Shown here in pieces: positions 1 to 11,144 of a DNA stretch of 64,000 bases. The DNA is from Phoma sp. XZ068. Lineage: Eukaryota > Ascomycota > Dothideomycetes > Pleosporales > Didymellaceae. Both the position numbers and the translations under genes were made by a program. The first letter of the stretch is position 1; each line of letters starts with the position of its first letter. The notes below the pieces were generated by a model that worked only from the letters and a program-made list of their open reading frames with translations, was not told the origin of the DNA and did no database searches. The stretch lies in NCBI GenBank assembly GCA_004835665.1, contig RBKR01000020.1:186001-250000 (forward strand), read 5' to 3'.

Positions 1-200
1 GTATTCCGGCTATCAGTCAGTGGTATACCCTCGACTACCGTCGACGGCACCGAGTAACAGGTAAGACAAGCTTTGATTCTACGTAGGCAATACTCTAACA
101 CTGAAACAGGCCACACTAGCATACTACGAGTTTGGCGTTAATCCCAGAGGTGGCGTGATCTTCGGGGTTTTTCCTCAATTCCCCTCTCCATGCCGCGAGC

Positions 201-580
201 AACACCTGGTATGGCGGCCGCAAGCCTACTGACCTAACCAGGCTTCCCAAACTACGTACATTCTCAGATATTCTCTGGAGTTTCTAGAACCGCAAGGATG
301 CTGACGTGAATGGAATCCGCTATTTCTTCATGCTGGGTATTACTAATGATCAGATGAATCAGTTAATTGCTACATGCCGTCAAAAGGGCGGTAAACAATT
401 GCGTGCCTGGCACAAAGTTCGATACTTCTACCGACGAGGGGCACGTGTTGCTGGGCACTCCGAATGATGCTGCGTTCGCGTACTTGTTCAGGTAGCATAA
501 GAAAGAGCTTGGACAAAAGACGATTACGCATGTGACGGTTTTTAGAGCGGAAACAGATGAAAACCTGGCGTTTGTCGACT
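201..580 (+). pseudogene. Relic of a conserved fungal hypothetical protein gene
   Basis: Translation from 201 gives a protein-like stretch (NTWYGGRKPTDLTRLPKLR, then DVNGIRYFFMLGITNDQ). It is broken by an in-frame TAG at 285-287, a frameshift near 405-412, and a second TAG at 493-495. After the shift the reading continues as KFDTSTDEGHVLLGTPNDA and HKKELGQKTITHVTVFR. The pieces resemble a family of unnamed pleosporalean proteins I know only by general pattern; no function is known to me. Both stops could come from C-to-T changes in CAG/TGG codons, so weak RIP is one explanation. No start codon or gene ends could be fixed. Confidence 0.45.
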
Positions 581-1557
581 CACATCTTGTCTTACATGTT
601 GGGGAATGTGAAGAAGGAAGATACTGTGGTGACGGGAGGAGGTGGATGAGGTGGAAAGTCCGGCAGATTCACGTGAGAGTCCTCATTCCAAGCTATAAGT
701 GAAGTATAGTCGGAGCGGACGATATTGCTTCCTGAGGTATGAGGACAATGGTTTGAGTATCGTTGAGATTAGCATTCAGCGCGTTGAGCCAGTGCCTTTA
801 TACATGTTCGCCAGATACAAGGATAGTGTCAGATTGAGTAAGGTCGAGTCATGTTTCATCTTGTTTGACTGGATTGTCTTCTGTTCTCGATTGGACAGGA
901 TGTATCACTTTGCAAAAACCGACTGCATGACTGATATGGACGAAAGGCAGAAGCGGTGAATGTCACAGTATACACAATGGTGGCATAGGTAATTTCAAAG
1001 GGAATTGTGTCAGGCTATAAGAACACCAACATTTGCGAAAAGTCCAACCTTGGTTGTATTCAATCGTGTCCTGGCACGAGATTGAACTGCTCACATTTGA
1101 GGAAGCCAGTCGCCATTGCACATATGAGTTCCCGTCATGCGAAAAAATTCCAATTTAGACACGTTAAGGTGGGTACAATCACCTCGGCGTGTCATAGAAA
1201 TGTTGAGATGGTTGAGGTGGCTGAGGATGGTGGTGGTGGTGGAGGAACGACTTAGGCAGAGATCATATCCAATCAGGAAAGGACGATCGGTCGCGCCAAG
1301 TCTCCTGTTCACGCCACCTGACACCTCGCAGCTGGCTCCGACTTCACTCTTCATACACCTCAGCTGTACGTCTCTTTCCACCGCGAAACTAACAATCTGT
1401 CAGAACACAAATACCACTGTTGTATCTCTGTTTTGCATTTGTATCCCTCAACACCCGAAGTTGCAGCAGGACCTTCCCCACATTTGGTTCCCCGCGTTTC
1501 GGTAAACCAGGGCCACTTTTTCCACGTCATTGCTGCTAGCCCAGCACATCACACACA
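581..1557. other. Intergenic stretch, no gene recognised
   Basis: Balanced base composition with only short overlapping ORFs on both strands and no recognisable domain. A run of GGT-type triplets lies near 1228-1247. The last few hundred bases are C-rich and pyrimidine-rich, which fits the promoter and 5' leader of the F-box gene that follows. Confidence 0.5.
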
Positions 1558-2814
1558 ATGTCTATCGACCTTGACACTGAAGCAGCCGCTGACAGCGCGG
1601 ATGCTACGCGCGACCGTCTCGACAGGCTACCTGATGAGCTTTTACTCCAGCTGTTCGAGATACTGGGTCGCTCGTCAAAGCGCGATTTGTGCAACGTGTC
1701 GCGGTTGAACAAACGCTATCATCGTCTTAGTGACGCCGTATTATACAAAAGCATTCTTTTCGAAACACCGGAGCTGCATCTTACTTTCAGTGAATCTCTA
1801 GGACGTCGACCGCGACGCGGGTCAGCCATCTATGAAGTGAAGTTGGCGTACCCATCATCAGAGCTGTCGCAACTGGCTTTGGATGCCCCACTGCGCCACC
1901 ATTATGACCCGTCGCATTCACTGTCAAGGATGTCCAATCTAGAGAAGCTGGATATATCGTTACCAGACAAGCTGTTGCACGGCATTGGGTGCCTCTTCAA
2001 TGGGCCTTTCGACCTTGCCTGCCTCAAGACATGCACTCTCTTCTACCAATGCGCCGACGATGGATACTGGGATCTCCGCGAGAATATCCACATCTTCGCT
2101 CATCCTGAGCTGGAGAACCTTACCATCCGAAGAGCAAAGTTGGATGACCGAGGATTTGACTCGCTCGAACGCCCACATGAAACATCGTTGAAGAGGCTGC
2201 ACTTGGTCGAATGCGACATCAGTGACGACACACTTTCAGATGTGCTCGAGTTCCCTATAGGCCTGGAAGAGTTTGTGATGACGCAGCTCGAGGAACCAGA
2301 GCCGGAGTTGGAAGAGAGCTCTGACAGCTTCAGCGACTACATCATAGCGCTCAGTTCACAAGCGCACTCGCTCAAGAACATCACCATAGACTTTCCAACA
2401 CTAGGCTGTCGCAAGACATTACGGCTCAGAGACTTTGAGGCGCTCAAAAAGTTGCGCATGAACTGGGATTACCAGCTTTTTGGCAAGTCATCTAAGAAGC
2501 CCCGTTTGCATTCGGTCGGCCTTCCTCCAGCGCTCGAGGTCTTGGAGTTCTTCAACGAGTTGGGAACGGATGAAGAGGTCACAGATCTCTTACTTGCAAT
2601 GCTCCAGAACAAGAGCATTGTTGCGCGGACTTTGAATAAGATGATAGTTGTTGAGGGCAACAATAGCGTATTGAGCGAGGTGAAGAGTATCTGCAGGGAA
2701 CAGGGCCTGCGACTAGACGTCATTGGTGAGCTAGACAACGATGAAGACGAAAAAAACGGAGATGAAGCGGAAAACATAGACATGGACCGGGATGGTGACG
2801 ATGATTCAGATTAG
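1558..2814 (+). CDS. F-box domain protein with leucine-rich-like region
   Basis: Single-exon ORF of 418 aa. Residues about 20-65 (LDRLPDELLLQLFEILGRSS, then LCNVSRLNKRYHRLSDAVLY) fit the F-box pattern, which in SCF ubiquitin ligases binds Skp1. The remainder holds leucine-rich segments of irregular spacing (for example LENLTIRRAKL and LKRLHLVECDISD), suggesting a substrate-recognition LRR-like fold. The C-terminus is a strongly acidic tail (DNDEDEKNGDEAEN and onward). The ATG is preceded by ACACACA, a favourable fungal start context, and no earlier in-frame ATG extends it. Fungi carry many orphan F-box proteins, so the target cannot be predicted. It is likely cytosolic or nuclear, since no signal peptide or membrane segment is seen. 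Confidence 0.85.
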   Translation: MSIDLDTEAAADSADATRDRLDRLPDELLLQLFEILGRSSKRDLCNVSRLNKRYHRLSDAVLYKSILFETPELHLTFSESLGRRPRRGSAIYEVKLAYPSSELSQLALDAPLRHHYDPSHSLSRMSNLEKLDISLPDKLLHGIGCLFNGPFDLACLKTCTLFYQCADDGYWDLRENIHIFAHPELENLTIRRAKLDDRGFDSLERPHETSLKRLHLVECDISDDTLSDVLEFPIGLEEFVMTQLEEPEPELEESSDSFSDYIIALSSQAHSLKNITIDFPTLGCRKTLRLRDFEALKKLRMNWDYQLFGKSSKKPRLHSVGLPPALEVLEFFNELGTDEEVTDLLLAMLQNKSIVARTLNKMIVVEGNNSVLSEVKSICREQGLRLDVIGELDNDEDEKNGDEAENIDMDRDGDDDSD

Positions 2815-3287
2815 AAAAAATAGAATTCATAGAGGAAGGTAGAATAGCTTGCCAACCGTTGCTTCAAGCTCACCTCCCTCAGCCAAGACGGTAATAATTC
2901 CGGATAAAACGATTCCACTGCAAGTTTGTGGGTATCTGTGGGTATCTCTTGTATACGCAGCTCACTAGCAAGGTGGGTTAACTCAAGACTGCGGGGCTTG
3001 GTAGAAGTTCCACAAATCAGGCGCGTGATGAGAACAATAAAATTTCCCCTTTCGGCACGGAGGAGCAGCATTGTACGAAGGAGGATCCCAACTCATGATT
3101 TTTGAAGATCCCAAAGCGATGTGTCCATGGGTCTTCCGTTCGGCTCCGGACCGTTTCGACGTCATCTCTACATTGAATTGCGCATAAAGCCTGAGACCTG
3201 CTCGTTGGTTCTCAAAGGCTGCTAACTCAGTTAACCGACATTCGCTCTATCACGGCCCAAGACAGAATATTACTGTCGACGTCGAAG
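2815..3287. other. Intergenic region between F-box and GH27 genes
   Basis: Both neighbours are on the plus strand, so this should hold the terminator of the F-box gene and the promoter of the alpha-galactosidase gene. A short direct repeat of GTGGGTATCT occurs at about 2929-2948. No gene was recognised. Confidence 0.5.
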
Positions 3288-4701
3288 ATGCGTTCCGTAA
3301 CCATCAGCCTTTTCGTCGTTGGTGCAGCCGCATTGAACAATGGAGTAGGAAAGTTACCCAAGATGGGTTACAATAGTCAGTTCTCGAGCTCGTCTCCTCT
3401 ACAGACACGTGTTGACAGTTCGTTCAGCCTTCAATGCTTTTGGCTGTAACTACAACGAGGAGAAGCTCCTAGCTATGGCCCATTCTATGGTAGATGAGGG
3501 CCTTGTCGAAGTAGGGTATAACTCAATAATCTTCGATGATTGCTTTACCAAAAAAGAGCGAGGTGCTAATGGGGAGCTTCTAGAGGGAAAGTAAATGCAT
3601 GAACTCTGGCGTATTTGCACACTAACTGATAATACAGATCCTGCGCGTTTCCCTTCAGGTATGCGAAACTTGACCGAGAGACTCAAAGGTCTCGGTATCT
3701 CAGCTTCAGCCTACTCAGATGCCGGATATAAGACATGCGCTGGGTATCCTGGTTCATACGGGCATGAAGATCAAGATCTTGAAACCTTCAGTGACTGGGG
3801 TTTTGACTATCTCAAATATGACAATTGTTATATTCCGTTCGACAATATTACCCAGGAAAACGTATATGGCCGTTATCAACGTATGTCCGACGCTATCGCT
3901 GCCCGTGCGGTGGAAAAAGGCGAGGAGCCTTTCTGGTTCTCCATTTGCGAATGGGGATGGCAGCAACCTTGGATCTGGGGCAAGCGGCTCGGTCACAGCT
4001 GGCGCATCAACGGTGACATCAAGCCATGGTGGAACTCGCTGGCTGCCATCATCGACAATGCAAGCTTTCAGTACTGGGCAACTGACTTTTACGGCCACAA
4101 CGACATGGACATGCTCGAAGTTGGCAACACAGGCCAGGGCGACCCTATTGGCAACCTTACTTATGACGAGGCAAAGAGCCACTTCACAGCATGGGCACTG
4201 CTGAAGAGCCCACTATTCATTTCCACGAATCTTCCAAATGCGACCGAAGAGGAGAGAGAAATCCTAAAGAACCGCGACATCCTCAAAATCAACCAGGATC
4301 CTAATGTGGGCGAGTCCATCGCACCATTCCGTTGGGGCAATGGCCAACCCGATTTCGTCTCCAACGCTACCCACCCTGCACAGTACTGGTCTGGAAATAG
4401 CACCTATGGCGTTGTGTTTATGCTACTTAACACTCTCGAAACACCGCAAGATATGTTTTTCAACCTCACTGAGAGCTGGGCTATCCGGGCGGGTCGCGTC
4501 TACGATGTGTACGACATGTGGACGCACACAAACAACGGGACGGCGTTGCGCAACTTGACCATCACCCTGCCACCGCATGGTGTTGCAGCATTGTTGCTAA
4601 ACGACGCAGGACCAGAGCCAGAGCCGAGTGCGCTAGGACTGCCGTATTGTGGGATCTATTGGCAGTGCACATGGCCGAATGGGACTTACTACAGCAATTA
4701 A
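3288..4701 (+). CDS. Secreted alpha-galactosidase, glycoside hydrolase family 27
   Basis: Predicted exons are 3288-3375, 3428-3562 and 3638-4701, giving 428 aa. Exon 1 encodes a signal peptide (MRSVTISLFVVGAAA) followed by LNNGVGKLPKMGYN. Intron 1 (3376-3427) joins it to TFNAFGCNYNEEK, the classic GH27 start. Further landmarks are DDCF, FPSGM, CAGYPGSYGHE, YLKYDNCY (Asp nucleophile) and HSWRINGDIKPWW (Asp acid/base), then NDMDMLEVGN. Many N-x-S/T sites suggest a glycosylated secreted enzyme that removes terminal alpha-galactose from oligosaccharides or hemicellulose. The odd point is intron 2. The better-looking donor GTAAAT at 3591 leaves the frame off by one, while the in-frame solution needs a weak GTGCTA donor at 3563. 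The gene may therefore carry a one-base frameshift. Family assignment is secure; the exon 2 end is not. Confidence 0.85.
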
Positions 4702-6033
4702 CTGCGTAAACTTGAACAAGGTTCAAAGGGGATTCTGTTGGGTTCTTCAGTGGTTTCACTTTCTACTATAATCCCCGTCAGGCGTTCCTGCGCAAGTAAA
4801 TACCTGTCCGCGAGTGGTTTCTCAAGTCCGGCGCCAAAAGTTTTCCCGCATTCCGAAGATGTGATATTAAAACATCGGTAATCGCCAATGTATCGCAATG
4901 TTAATCCGGGCATCAAACACCTGATCGAGACATACACGGCACGACTTAGCTTCCAGACCAACGTTGTCTAGAGTACTAACAATTGCATGCTGCACGTACG
5001 GAATACAAGCTCACACAAGCAAACTTGGCAACCTTAGACCAGGGCATTTCCCAGCAGTTAATTTCGGTTTGCCGACGATACGGGCAGAATTGCACGTTAT
5101 CTGGAACCATACTGGCGCAACATATCGTGAACTGCCTAATTGGTACTAGAGGGCCGGCATTTATCCTTGCCAAGTATCGGCAGGACTGATAAGCACCAAC
5201 AAGCTTCTCATGCAGTTAATCAATTCGCACTGCTCTCGTGTACTACAACTGCGCAAGGGTCTACTCACTATCGCAGCTTAGTATTGCATCTTAGATCATG
5301 TGCAGAGTGGTGTGCTTACTGACAAGCTTGTGCCTGACCGAGAACAGCATGCGCAAATACTGTGTTCAGAACGAGCAATCAAGGGATGTCCTTTTCCAAG
5401 GGCTTTCTTCTTATATTCATGAAAGAGATACTGTTAACGTTCCATCGAAGCGCTCTTGCGAATGCCGAAGCCTTTCGCCTTCAAGCTTCGGCTACCTTCC
5501 CAAAAAAGGAAGGAACGGCTCTCTTCACACATGATGACCCGGTAAGACCCAGCACCCCTTCATCTCGGTCGGGGTCTCAAAATCTTCGGATGAGAGTTGA
5601 TCTCCCTCCGTGCTAAGACGTAACTCGCTGCTGTATCGCCGCTCGACCAACAGGCAGGGTGCAGTATGCAAGAGTATTATCAACAAGCACAGCTACGAGC
5701 CCATAAACGTTCCGCACCATGGCGCTTGACCCAACCTAGCTTGTCGAGCGCTCGTTAGTCTCTACGCCTAGCACCAACACCAGTACTGTGGGAATGCATC
5801 TGATCAGTTGATATTAGGAAGGTATCATTGAACGTTGACTTCGAACTATCGACTGTCGTATAGAGTATTCACATGCTCAGAAACAAGCTCAAGAGTTTCA
5901 GCATATAAAGGACAGCGCTTTCTGCTGTAGGTAATCCCGCAACACAGCAACAGTGCAGCATTTATTCAATATCTTTACTTTCCAATCTTTTCCCTGATTG
6001 CTCCAACCCACTGAGCTTCTTCAAACCCTCAAC
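4702..6033. other. Intergenic region upstream of the G1 peptidase gene
   Basis: About 1.3 kb with only short unsupported ORFs on both strands. The last 150 bp contain a TATA-like box and a pyrimidine-rich leader just before the peptidase start. No RNA gene or transposon was recognised. Confidence 0.5.
5904..5909 (+). promoter_or_regulatory. TATA box candidate for the G1 peptidase gene
   Basis: TATAAA lies 125 bp upstream of the chosen ATG at 6034 and is followed by a CT-rich stretch ending in TTTCCAATC and CTTTTCCC, a usual layout for a strongly expressed fungal secreted-protein gene. Position only; no transcript evidence. Confidence 0.4.
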
Positions 6034-6867
6034 ATGAAGTTTACTCTTGCTTTCATCTCCGCCGCCGTTGCTGGATCAGCTTTGGCTCGTCCTTCGAATC
6101 TCGCTGAACGAGTTCAATCTCGTGCTGACGGCACCCGTCGCCACAGAACCCAGCCCTTGGTGAAAATCGGCAGCAACTTCAAGGAAAACGCTAAGTTTGC
6201 CGAGGGCCTGGACAACAGCACTGCTCACGTTGATTATTCATCAAATTGGTCGGGAGCTGTTCTCGAGCAACCGTCGTCCGGCTACTTCAAATCCGCCACC
6301 GGTCGCTTCACCGTCCCCACCCCGAAGCACGTTGGTTCCGCCGGTACTGAGTCGTCTTCAGCCTGGGTCGGCATTGATGGTGACTCCTGCGCTAGTGGTC
6401 TCCTCCAGGCTGGTATTGACTTCACCGTGACCAGCTCCGGTGCCGTTTCCTACGATGCCTGGTATGAGTGGTACCCTGATTATGCCTACGACTTCAGCAA
6501 CTTCGCTGTCAGCGCCGGCAATATTATTCAGGTTGACATCACGGCTACCTCAACCACCAAGGGCACAGTAAAGCTCACCAATGTCAGCACTGGCAAAAGT
6601 GTCAGCCAGACTCTCAGCGCCCCCAGCGGCTCGGTCTTGTGCCGTCAAAATGCCGAGTGGATTGTCGAGGACTTCGAGCAGAACGGTAGCCTTGTTGCTC
6701 TGAGCAACTTCGGCACTGTTGTCTTTACTCAGGCCAGCGCTGCTCTTAGCACTGGCGGAAGTGACGGCCTAAGCAGCGCCACCATTATCGATCTAAAGCA
6801 AGGTAGCACTGTCTACACTGATGTTACCATCAACAGTGCCTCTCAGGTTACCGTAAAGTATGTCTAG
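6034..6867 (+). CDS. Secreted glutamic endopeptidase, peptidase family G1 (eqolisin)
   Basis: Single exon, 277 aa from the ATG at 6034. An in-frame ATG at 5998 exists, but the later one directly opens a signal peptide (MKFTLAFISAAVAGSALA). A propeptide of about 50 residues follows, then the G1 domain from NWSGAVLEQP (71) onward. The two catalytic residues of the family are visible: Gln125 in WVGIDGDSCASGLLQAGIDF and Glu208 in NAEWIVEDFEQNGS. Length and layout match aspergillopepsin II/scytalidoglutamic peptidase precursors, acid-active extracellular peptidases. It appears intact. The stop codon is only about 70 bp from the onset of the AT-rich repeat block, so heterochromatin could influence its expression. 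Confidence 0.93.
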   Translation: MKFTLAFISAAVAGSALARPSNLAERVQSRADGTRRHRTQPLVKIGSNFKENAKFAEGLDNSTAHVDYSSNWSGAVLEQPSSGYFKSATGRFTVPTPKHVGSAGTESSSAWVGIDGDSCASGLLQAGIDFTVTSSGAVSYDAWYEWYPDYAYDFSNFAVSAGNIIQVDITATSTTKGTVKLTNVSTGKSVSQTLSAPSGSVLCRQNAEWIVEDFEQNGSLVALSNFGTVVFTQASAALSTGGSDGLSSATIIDLKQGSTVYTDVTINSASQVTVKYV

Positions 6868-7198
6868 GTAGTAGACAGGATATTAGCGAGTAGGTATTAG
6901 CGTCCTAGATCATTATTACAAGAGGCCCGCTATTTATACCTACTATCTACTCTATAGTACAATATCTACAATCTATATATACTTTTAGTTTAGAAGAATT
7001 TTAAAACTATAAAACTATATAGTAGTAAATAAGAAAGAATATAGTATTATAGAATAGTATTTACTACTATAATTATATATACTTATATTATAGAGGTTTC
7101 TTAGTCTCTAAAATTTAAAGTATTTCTATATATACTTTTCTACTTTTATATACAAATAGGTATTTATTTAATTATTATTTAAACTTTTATTTAGTAAC
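6868..7198. other. Transition into the AT-rich block, no element recognised
   Basis: The first 70 bp keep gene-like composition and should hold the 3' end of the peptidase transcript. From about 6938 the sequence switches abruptly to RIP-like composition. It contains short A/T words but no LTR or coding similarity that I could identify. Confidence 0.45.
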
Positions 7199-7609
7199 TA
7201 TTAAGGTTATAAACTAAGTTGGTCTTATTAATACTTCTAAGGTTAGTTCTCTAAAATAAATAAATATATAAAGAATTAGAATATTACTACTTTAGTAAAG
7301 CTTATAATAGTAAAATTATAGTAAGTAGTATAGAGTAGACTATTTATCCTAACTAAGAGTTAAGGTTTAATAATAAGATTAACTAATAAGATTAAATATA
7401 CTACTATAAAAATAGTATTTCTATATACTATATACTAAAGTAAGTATATTAATATTCTTATAGAGTTATAAAGTTTTATAAGATACTTTTCTAAAGTTTT
7501 ATAAAACTTCTAGAATTTTTTAAAAATTCTATAGAATACTAGTTATTTATTTTATAAATTCTATAACTTACTTAGCCTTTTTTTTTTATAAAATATAAAG
7601 TATAATTAT
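7199..7609. repeat. Degraded Gypsy-type LTR
   Basis: It begins TATTAAGGTTATAAACTAAG, the RIPped form of the TGTTAAGG... terminus shared with the LTRs at 10039, 31577, 37400, 46214 and 46714, and follows the same order of sub-blocks for about 400 bp. Its right limit is blurred where the Copia LTR starts. No target-site duplication could be matched, so it may be one end of an old, dismantled element. Confidence 0.55.
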
Positions 7610-7890
7610 TATAAAGAAAGTAGATAGAGAAGTAATTAATATAAATAACTACTTTTTATATTTTTTAGTAGGGACCTAGATTACTAGAAAAAGATATTAG
7701 TAAAAAAGATATTAATATTATATTTAGCTATTATAGATAAGTAGTATAATATAGTCTTATAGTATAAGTAAATAATAGAGTATATTACTAAAGTTACTAG
7801 GTACCTTCTTAATACTAGAAGATATACTACTATATATATCTATAGTATTTAGTATTTTAGTCTTAGTAAAGAGTATAATTTATAATACTA

Positions 7891-9737
7891 ATGTGTTTTA
7901 TAAGTAAGTTAGTAACCTAAGTAAGTTAGTAATACCTAATTAGCGTACTACCTATGCTAAACTATTATATAATATCTTAATAATAACTAACTTAAAAGAC
8001 CTATACTAAAGCTAATATATAGCTTGCTATCTTTAATATTAATATATAATATATCTAAAGTATTAATTAAGCTATAACTATATATAAAGTACCTTAAAGC
8101 ACCCTTATAGACTAATACACTAGAAAGTATATATAATATAACTATAAAGTAAACTTAAAGTGCCTAATAAGACTAGAAGAGAAGGCTATAGTCTAAAGAA
8201 TTATTAAGTAGTCTATATAAGGATTTATACTCTTAAAGTCCTATATATAAGAAATAGTAGATAGACTTCTTAGAATATATAGTAGTAACCTTATTAGTAA
8301 GAACTAAGTTAATAACTTTATTAAGTAAACTTCTAAGCTCTAAATATGCTAGAGCTATCTATATAACTATTAGTAAGCTACCTATAAGGACTTTATAGCT
8401 ATTCTATACTAGTTTAGCTTAGTAAAGGTAATAAAATAGAAATAGAGAATTATAGATAATAATATATATAACTTTAATAAGACTAGCTTTATAATAGATA
8501 AAGTTTTATTATAAATAGTTATTATAAGCTTAGAAGAATTAGGGAAAAAGAAAATAATCTAGCTAGAGAACTATAAGTAGGTTACTATTATCTAAGGTAT
8601 TAAAGCTGCAGGTTACCTACTTCTACCTTTTATTATCTTTATAGGTAGTATACTTATTAATATCTAGTTTAAAGACCTACTATATAATTAGATTCTTAAA
8701 GTAAGCTCTAATAGCTAGACTAATAACTAGCTTGCTCTTACCTAGTTATAGTACTTTAATAAGTATATAAGTTTAAGTACTATAGGTGTATACTAGCTAT
8801 TTATAATTAATAGCTATAAGAGCTATAGCTTGCTTAAATTCTAGAATCTTTATAAGGAGAAGAAAATTATCCTTCTCTATATACCTCTATATTTATTATA
8901 TCTATTATAACCTCTTAATATAAGTTATTTTATACTATTAAAGTATAGGTATAGTAACTAGATCTTAGCTTTAGTATATAACTATATATATTTTATTAGT
9001 AAAAAAACCTTTCTCTAAGTATTTAAGTTAGCTTTTAAATAGTCTTTAATAGTAGAGAATATAAAGGTAGGCTTTAGAGGTACTAGGCTAGTTCTATATA
9101 ACCTAGAAGCTATTTTATTAAAGCTTAATATAAAGTTATAAACACTAGAACTATTACTATAAATATAGAGTATATAAGAGGTATAAACACTATATAATAC
9201 CTATAAAATTAAGGTATAGGCTATACTTATTTAACAGAGGATCTAAAATTATTATAGGTTCTCTATAAGCTTATTAGATAAAAAGATTTACTAGCTAAGT
9301 AAAGGTATATAGTAAATTATATATAATATAGTGTTATTATAGAAGGGACAGGCATATATATAAAGTATAATTAATAAGCTTATAAAGTATTAGTTAAGAA
9401 AATAAAAGTATATTTAGGCAGAGGAGAGCCTAATAGTAGGGGAAGTAAGTAATTTAATTACTAAGAGAGAGGGTAGCACTTATAATACTAGCAAAGAGCC
9501 TATATATAAGGTGTATAGTATAATATACTATAGATATTATAGTAAGAAAGGATATAACTCCTATACTTATAAGGTAGAAATAGAGGATTCTAAGAATACT
9601 AATAAGTCTAAAGAATAGATTAGCTTACTATAATTTTAAATAAATTATATTATATATATATAATAGTTTAGTATAGGTAGTGCGCTAGTTAGGTGTTACT
9701 AACTTACTTAGGTTACTAACTTACTTGTAAAATATAT
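7891..9737 (+). mobile_element. RIP-inactivated pogo/Fot1-like DNA transposon (1847 bp)
   Basis: Terminal inverted repeats of roughly 75-80 bp (7891 to about 7970, and about 9660 to 9737) flank a 1.7-kb body, with TA on both sides (7889-7890 and 9738-9739) as the target-site duplication. The TIR holds a tandem 15-bp word at 7901-7915 and 7918-7932 (17-bp period). The body is a decayed plus-strand transposase. The element sits inside the reverse Copia LTR, so it is younger than that LTR, yet it is fully RIPped. Confidence 0.88.
7960..9640 (+). pseudogene. Decayed pogo/Fot1-like transposase
   Basis: On the plus strand the motif order of a Fot1/pogo transposase can be read. IYNFNKTSF near 8468-8494 corresponds to the DETGF region. 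IKAAGYLLLPFIIF lies near 8601-8645. LFIINSYKSYSLLKF near 8800-8840 is the second Asp region, with DGH changed. L*PLNISYF near 8910-8935 is the LQPLDV region. NIKVGFRGTGLVLYNLEAIL lies near 9060-9115. All three catalytic Asp codons appear as Asn through G-to-A change, and many Trp/Gln codons are TAG/TAA. It cannot encode an active enzyme. Exact ends of the former ORF are approximate. Confidence 0.8.
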
Positions 9738-10038
9738 TATACTATTTAACTTTTTAAACTTTTAAAAATTTATAATATTAAAATAGTAATCTTTAATACT
9801 ATTTATTACTTTACTTTTTAGTATATTACCTCTCTTTAGTAGTTAGAGCTAAAAATAATACTATTACTAAAAGTTCTCTTAGCCTAAATACTAGGCCTAA
9901 TTAGATAATTTATACCTAATAATAACTATCTATACTAGAAGATTAATATCTTACTTTTAAATCTATACTATACCTAATAGAAAACTATATAAATAAAAAT
10001 TCTCTTAACTTTACTAAAGTATTTTTCTAAGTTACTTA

Positions 10039-10523
10039 GAATTAAAGTTATAGACTAAGTAAAGCTTATAAATACTTCTAAGGTTAGTTTTCTAAAATAA
10101 GTATTAGTATAGAAGGGGTTAGTATAGATACTTAGTAAAATACTATAATAACTATAAAGTTAATAATAAGTAGTATAGATAGTTAATCTATCTAGCTTAA
10201 GAGTTAGGTTAAGTTCTAATAATAAAGTTAATTAAATAAGGTTAAATATACTACTATAAAGGTAGTGTTTCTACTTACTATATACTAGAAAGTATCCTAT
10301 ATTTTCTATAATATTCTATAAAGTCTTATAAGAGGCCTTATAGTTTCTATAAGTAGTTTATAGTTTTCTATAGAATATATATATAGTATCTTATACTATT
10401 TTATACTCTTAGTATAGTTTATTCTTATAGAATTATAAGATATTATATAGCCTTCTTAGCTCTATACTATTAATTTATAACTATAACTTTATTATACTAT
10501 ACCTCCTCTTCTAAGATTATAAT
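10039..10523 (-). repeat. Outer Gypsy LTR, left copy, cut at its last base by Copia
   Basis: It begins near ATTAAAGTTATAGACTAAG and ends ATTATAAT. The expected final A and the polypurine tract of the same element resume at 25420 after the Copia insertion. The uninterrupted junction can be seen in the sister element at 32097-32113. It belongs to the same LTR superfamily as the copies at 31577 and 46714. Confidence 0.75.
10519..10523. repeat. Target-site duplication ATAAT (left, Copia)
   Basis: ATAAT at 10519-10523 is repeated at 25415-25419 on the other side of the Copia element. Removing the element and one copy restores the LTR-to-internal junction of the outer Gypsy. Confidence 0.85.
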
Positions 10524-11144
10524 TATAAAGTTACTAAGTAACTTAGAAAAACACTTTAGTAAAGTTAAGTATATTCTTATTTATTTATTTCTCTATTAGG
10601 TATAGTATATATTTAAAAGTAGGATATTATTCCCCTAGTATAGGTAGTTATAATTAGGTATAAATTACCTAATTAGGCCTAGTATTTAGGCTAAGAGAAT
10701 TTTTAGTAATAGTGTTACTTTTAGCTCTAACTACTAAAGAGGGGTAAGAAACTAAAAAGAGGAGTAATAAATAGTATTAAAGATTACTATTCTTATATTA
10801 TAAATCCTTAGGAGTTAAAGGAGTTAAATAGTATATTATTATAAATCTTGCTCTTTACTAAGGCTAAATAGCTAAATACTATAGATATATATAGTAGTAT
10901 ATCTCTAGTATTTAGAAAGTACCTAGCAACTCTAGTAATATATTCTATTATTTACTTATACTATAAGACTATATTACACTACTTATCTATAATAGTATAA
11001 TATATAACTATACTATTATATAGCTTTATAATATAAAGCTAAATTATATTATTAATATCTTTTTCTAGTAATCTAGGTCCCTTACTAAGAAGAGAAAGAA
11101 AGTAGTTATTTATATTTATTACCCCCCTACCTACTTTCTTTATA
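10524..11144 (+). repeat. Copia 5' LTR (621 bp)
   Basis: Nearly identical over its whole length to 24794-25414. Differences are mostly C/T or G/A, as expected from independent RIP of two copies. It begins TATAAAGTTACTAAG (RIPped TG terminus) and ends CTTTCTTTATA. Confidence 0.9.

Larger units (their letters stand above)
7610..10039 (-). repeat. Copia LTR in reverse orientation, split by a DNA transposon
   Basis: The reverse complement of the 621-bp Copia LTR (see 10524-11144) can be followed from 7610 to 7888 and resumes at 9738 through about 10039. The 1847-bp gap is the transposon at 7891-9737. The last roughly 10 bp of the LTR are missing where the next Gypsy LTR begins. No internal Copia sequence of this copy is present, so it is probably a solo LTR. 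Confidence 0.7.

Noticed and set aside
1007..1505. Several overlapping ORFs upstream of the F-box gene
   Set aside because: They overlap on both strands, carry repetitive GGT/TCC-derived runs and lack domain signals.
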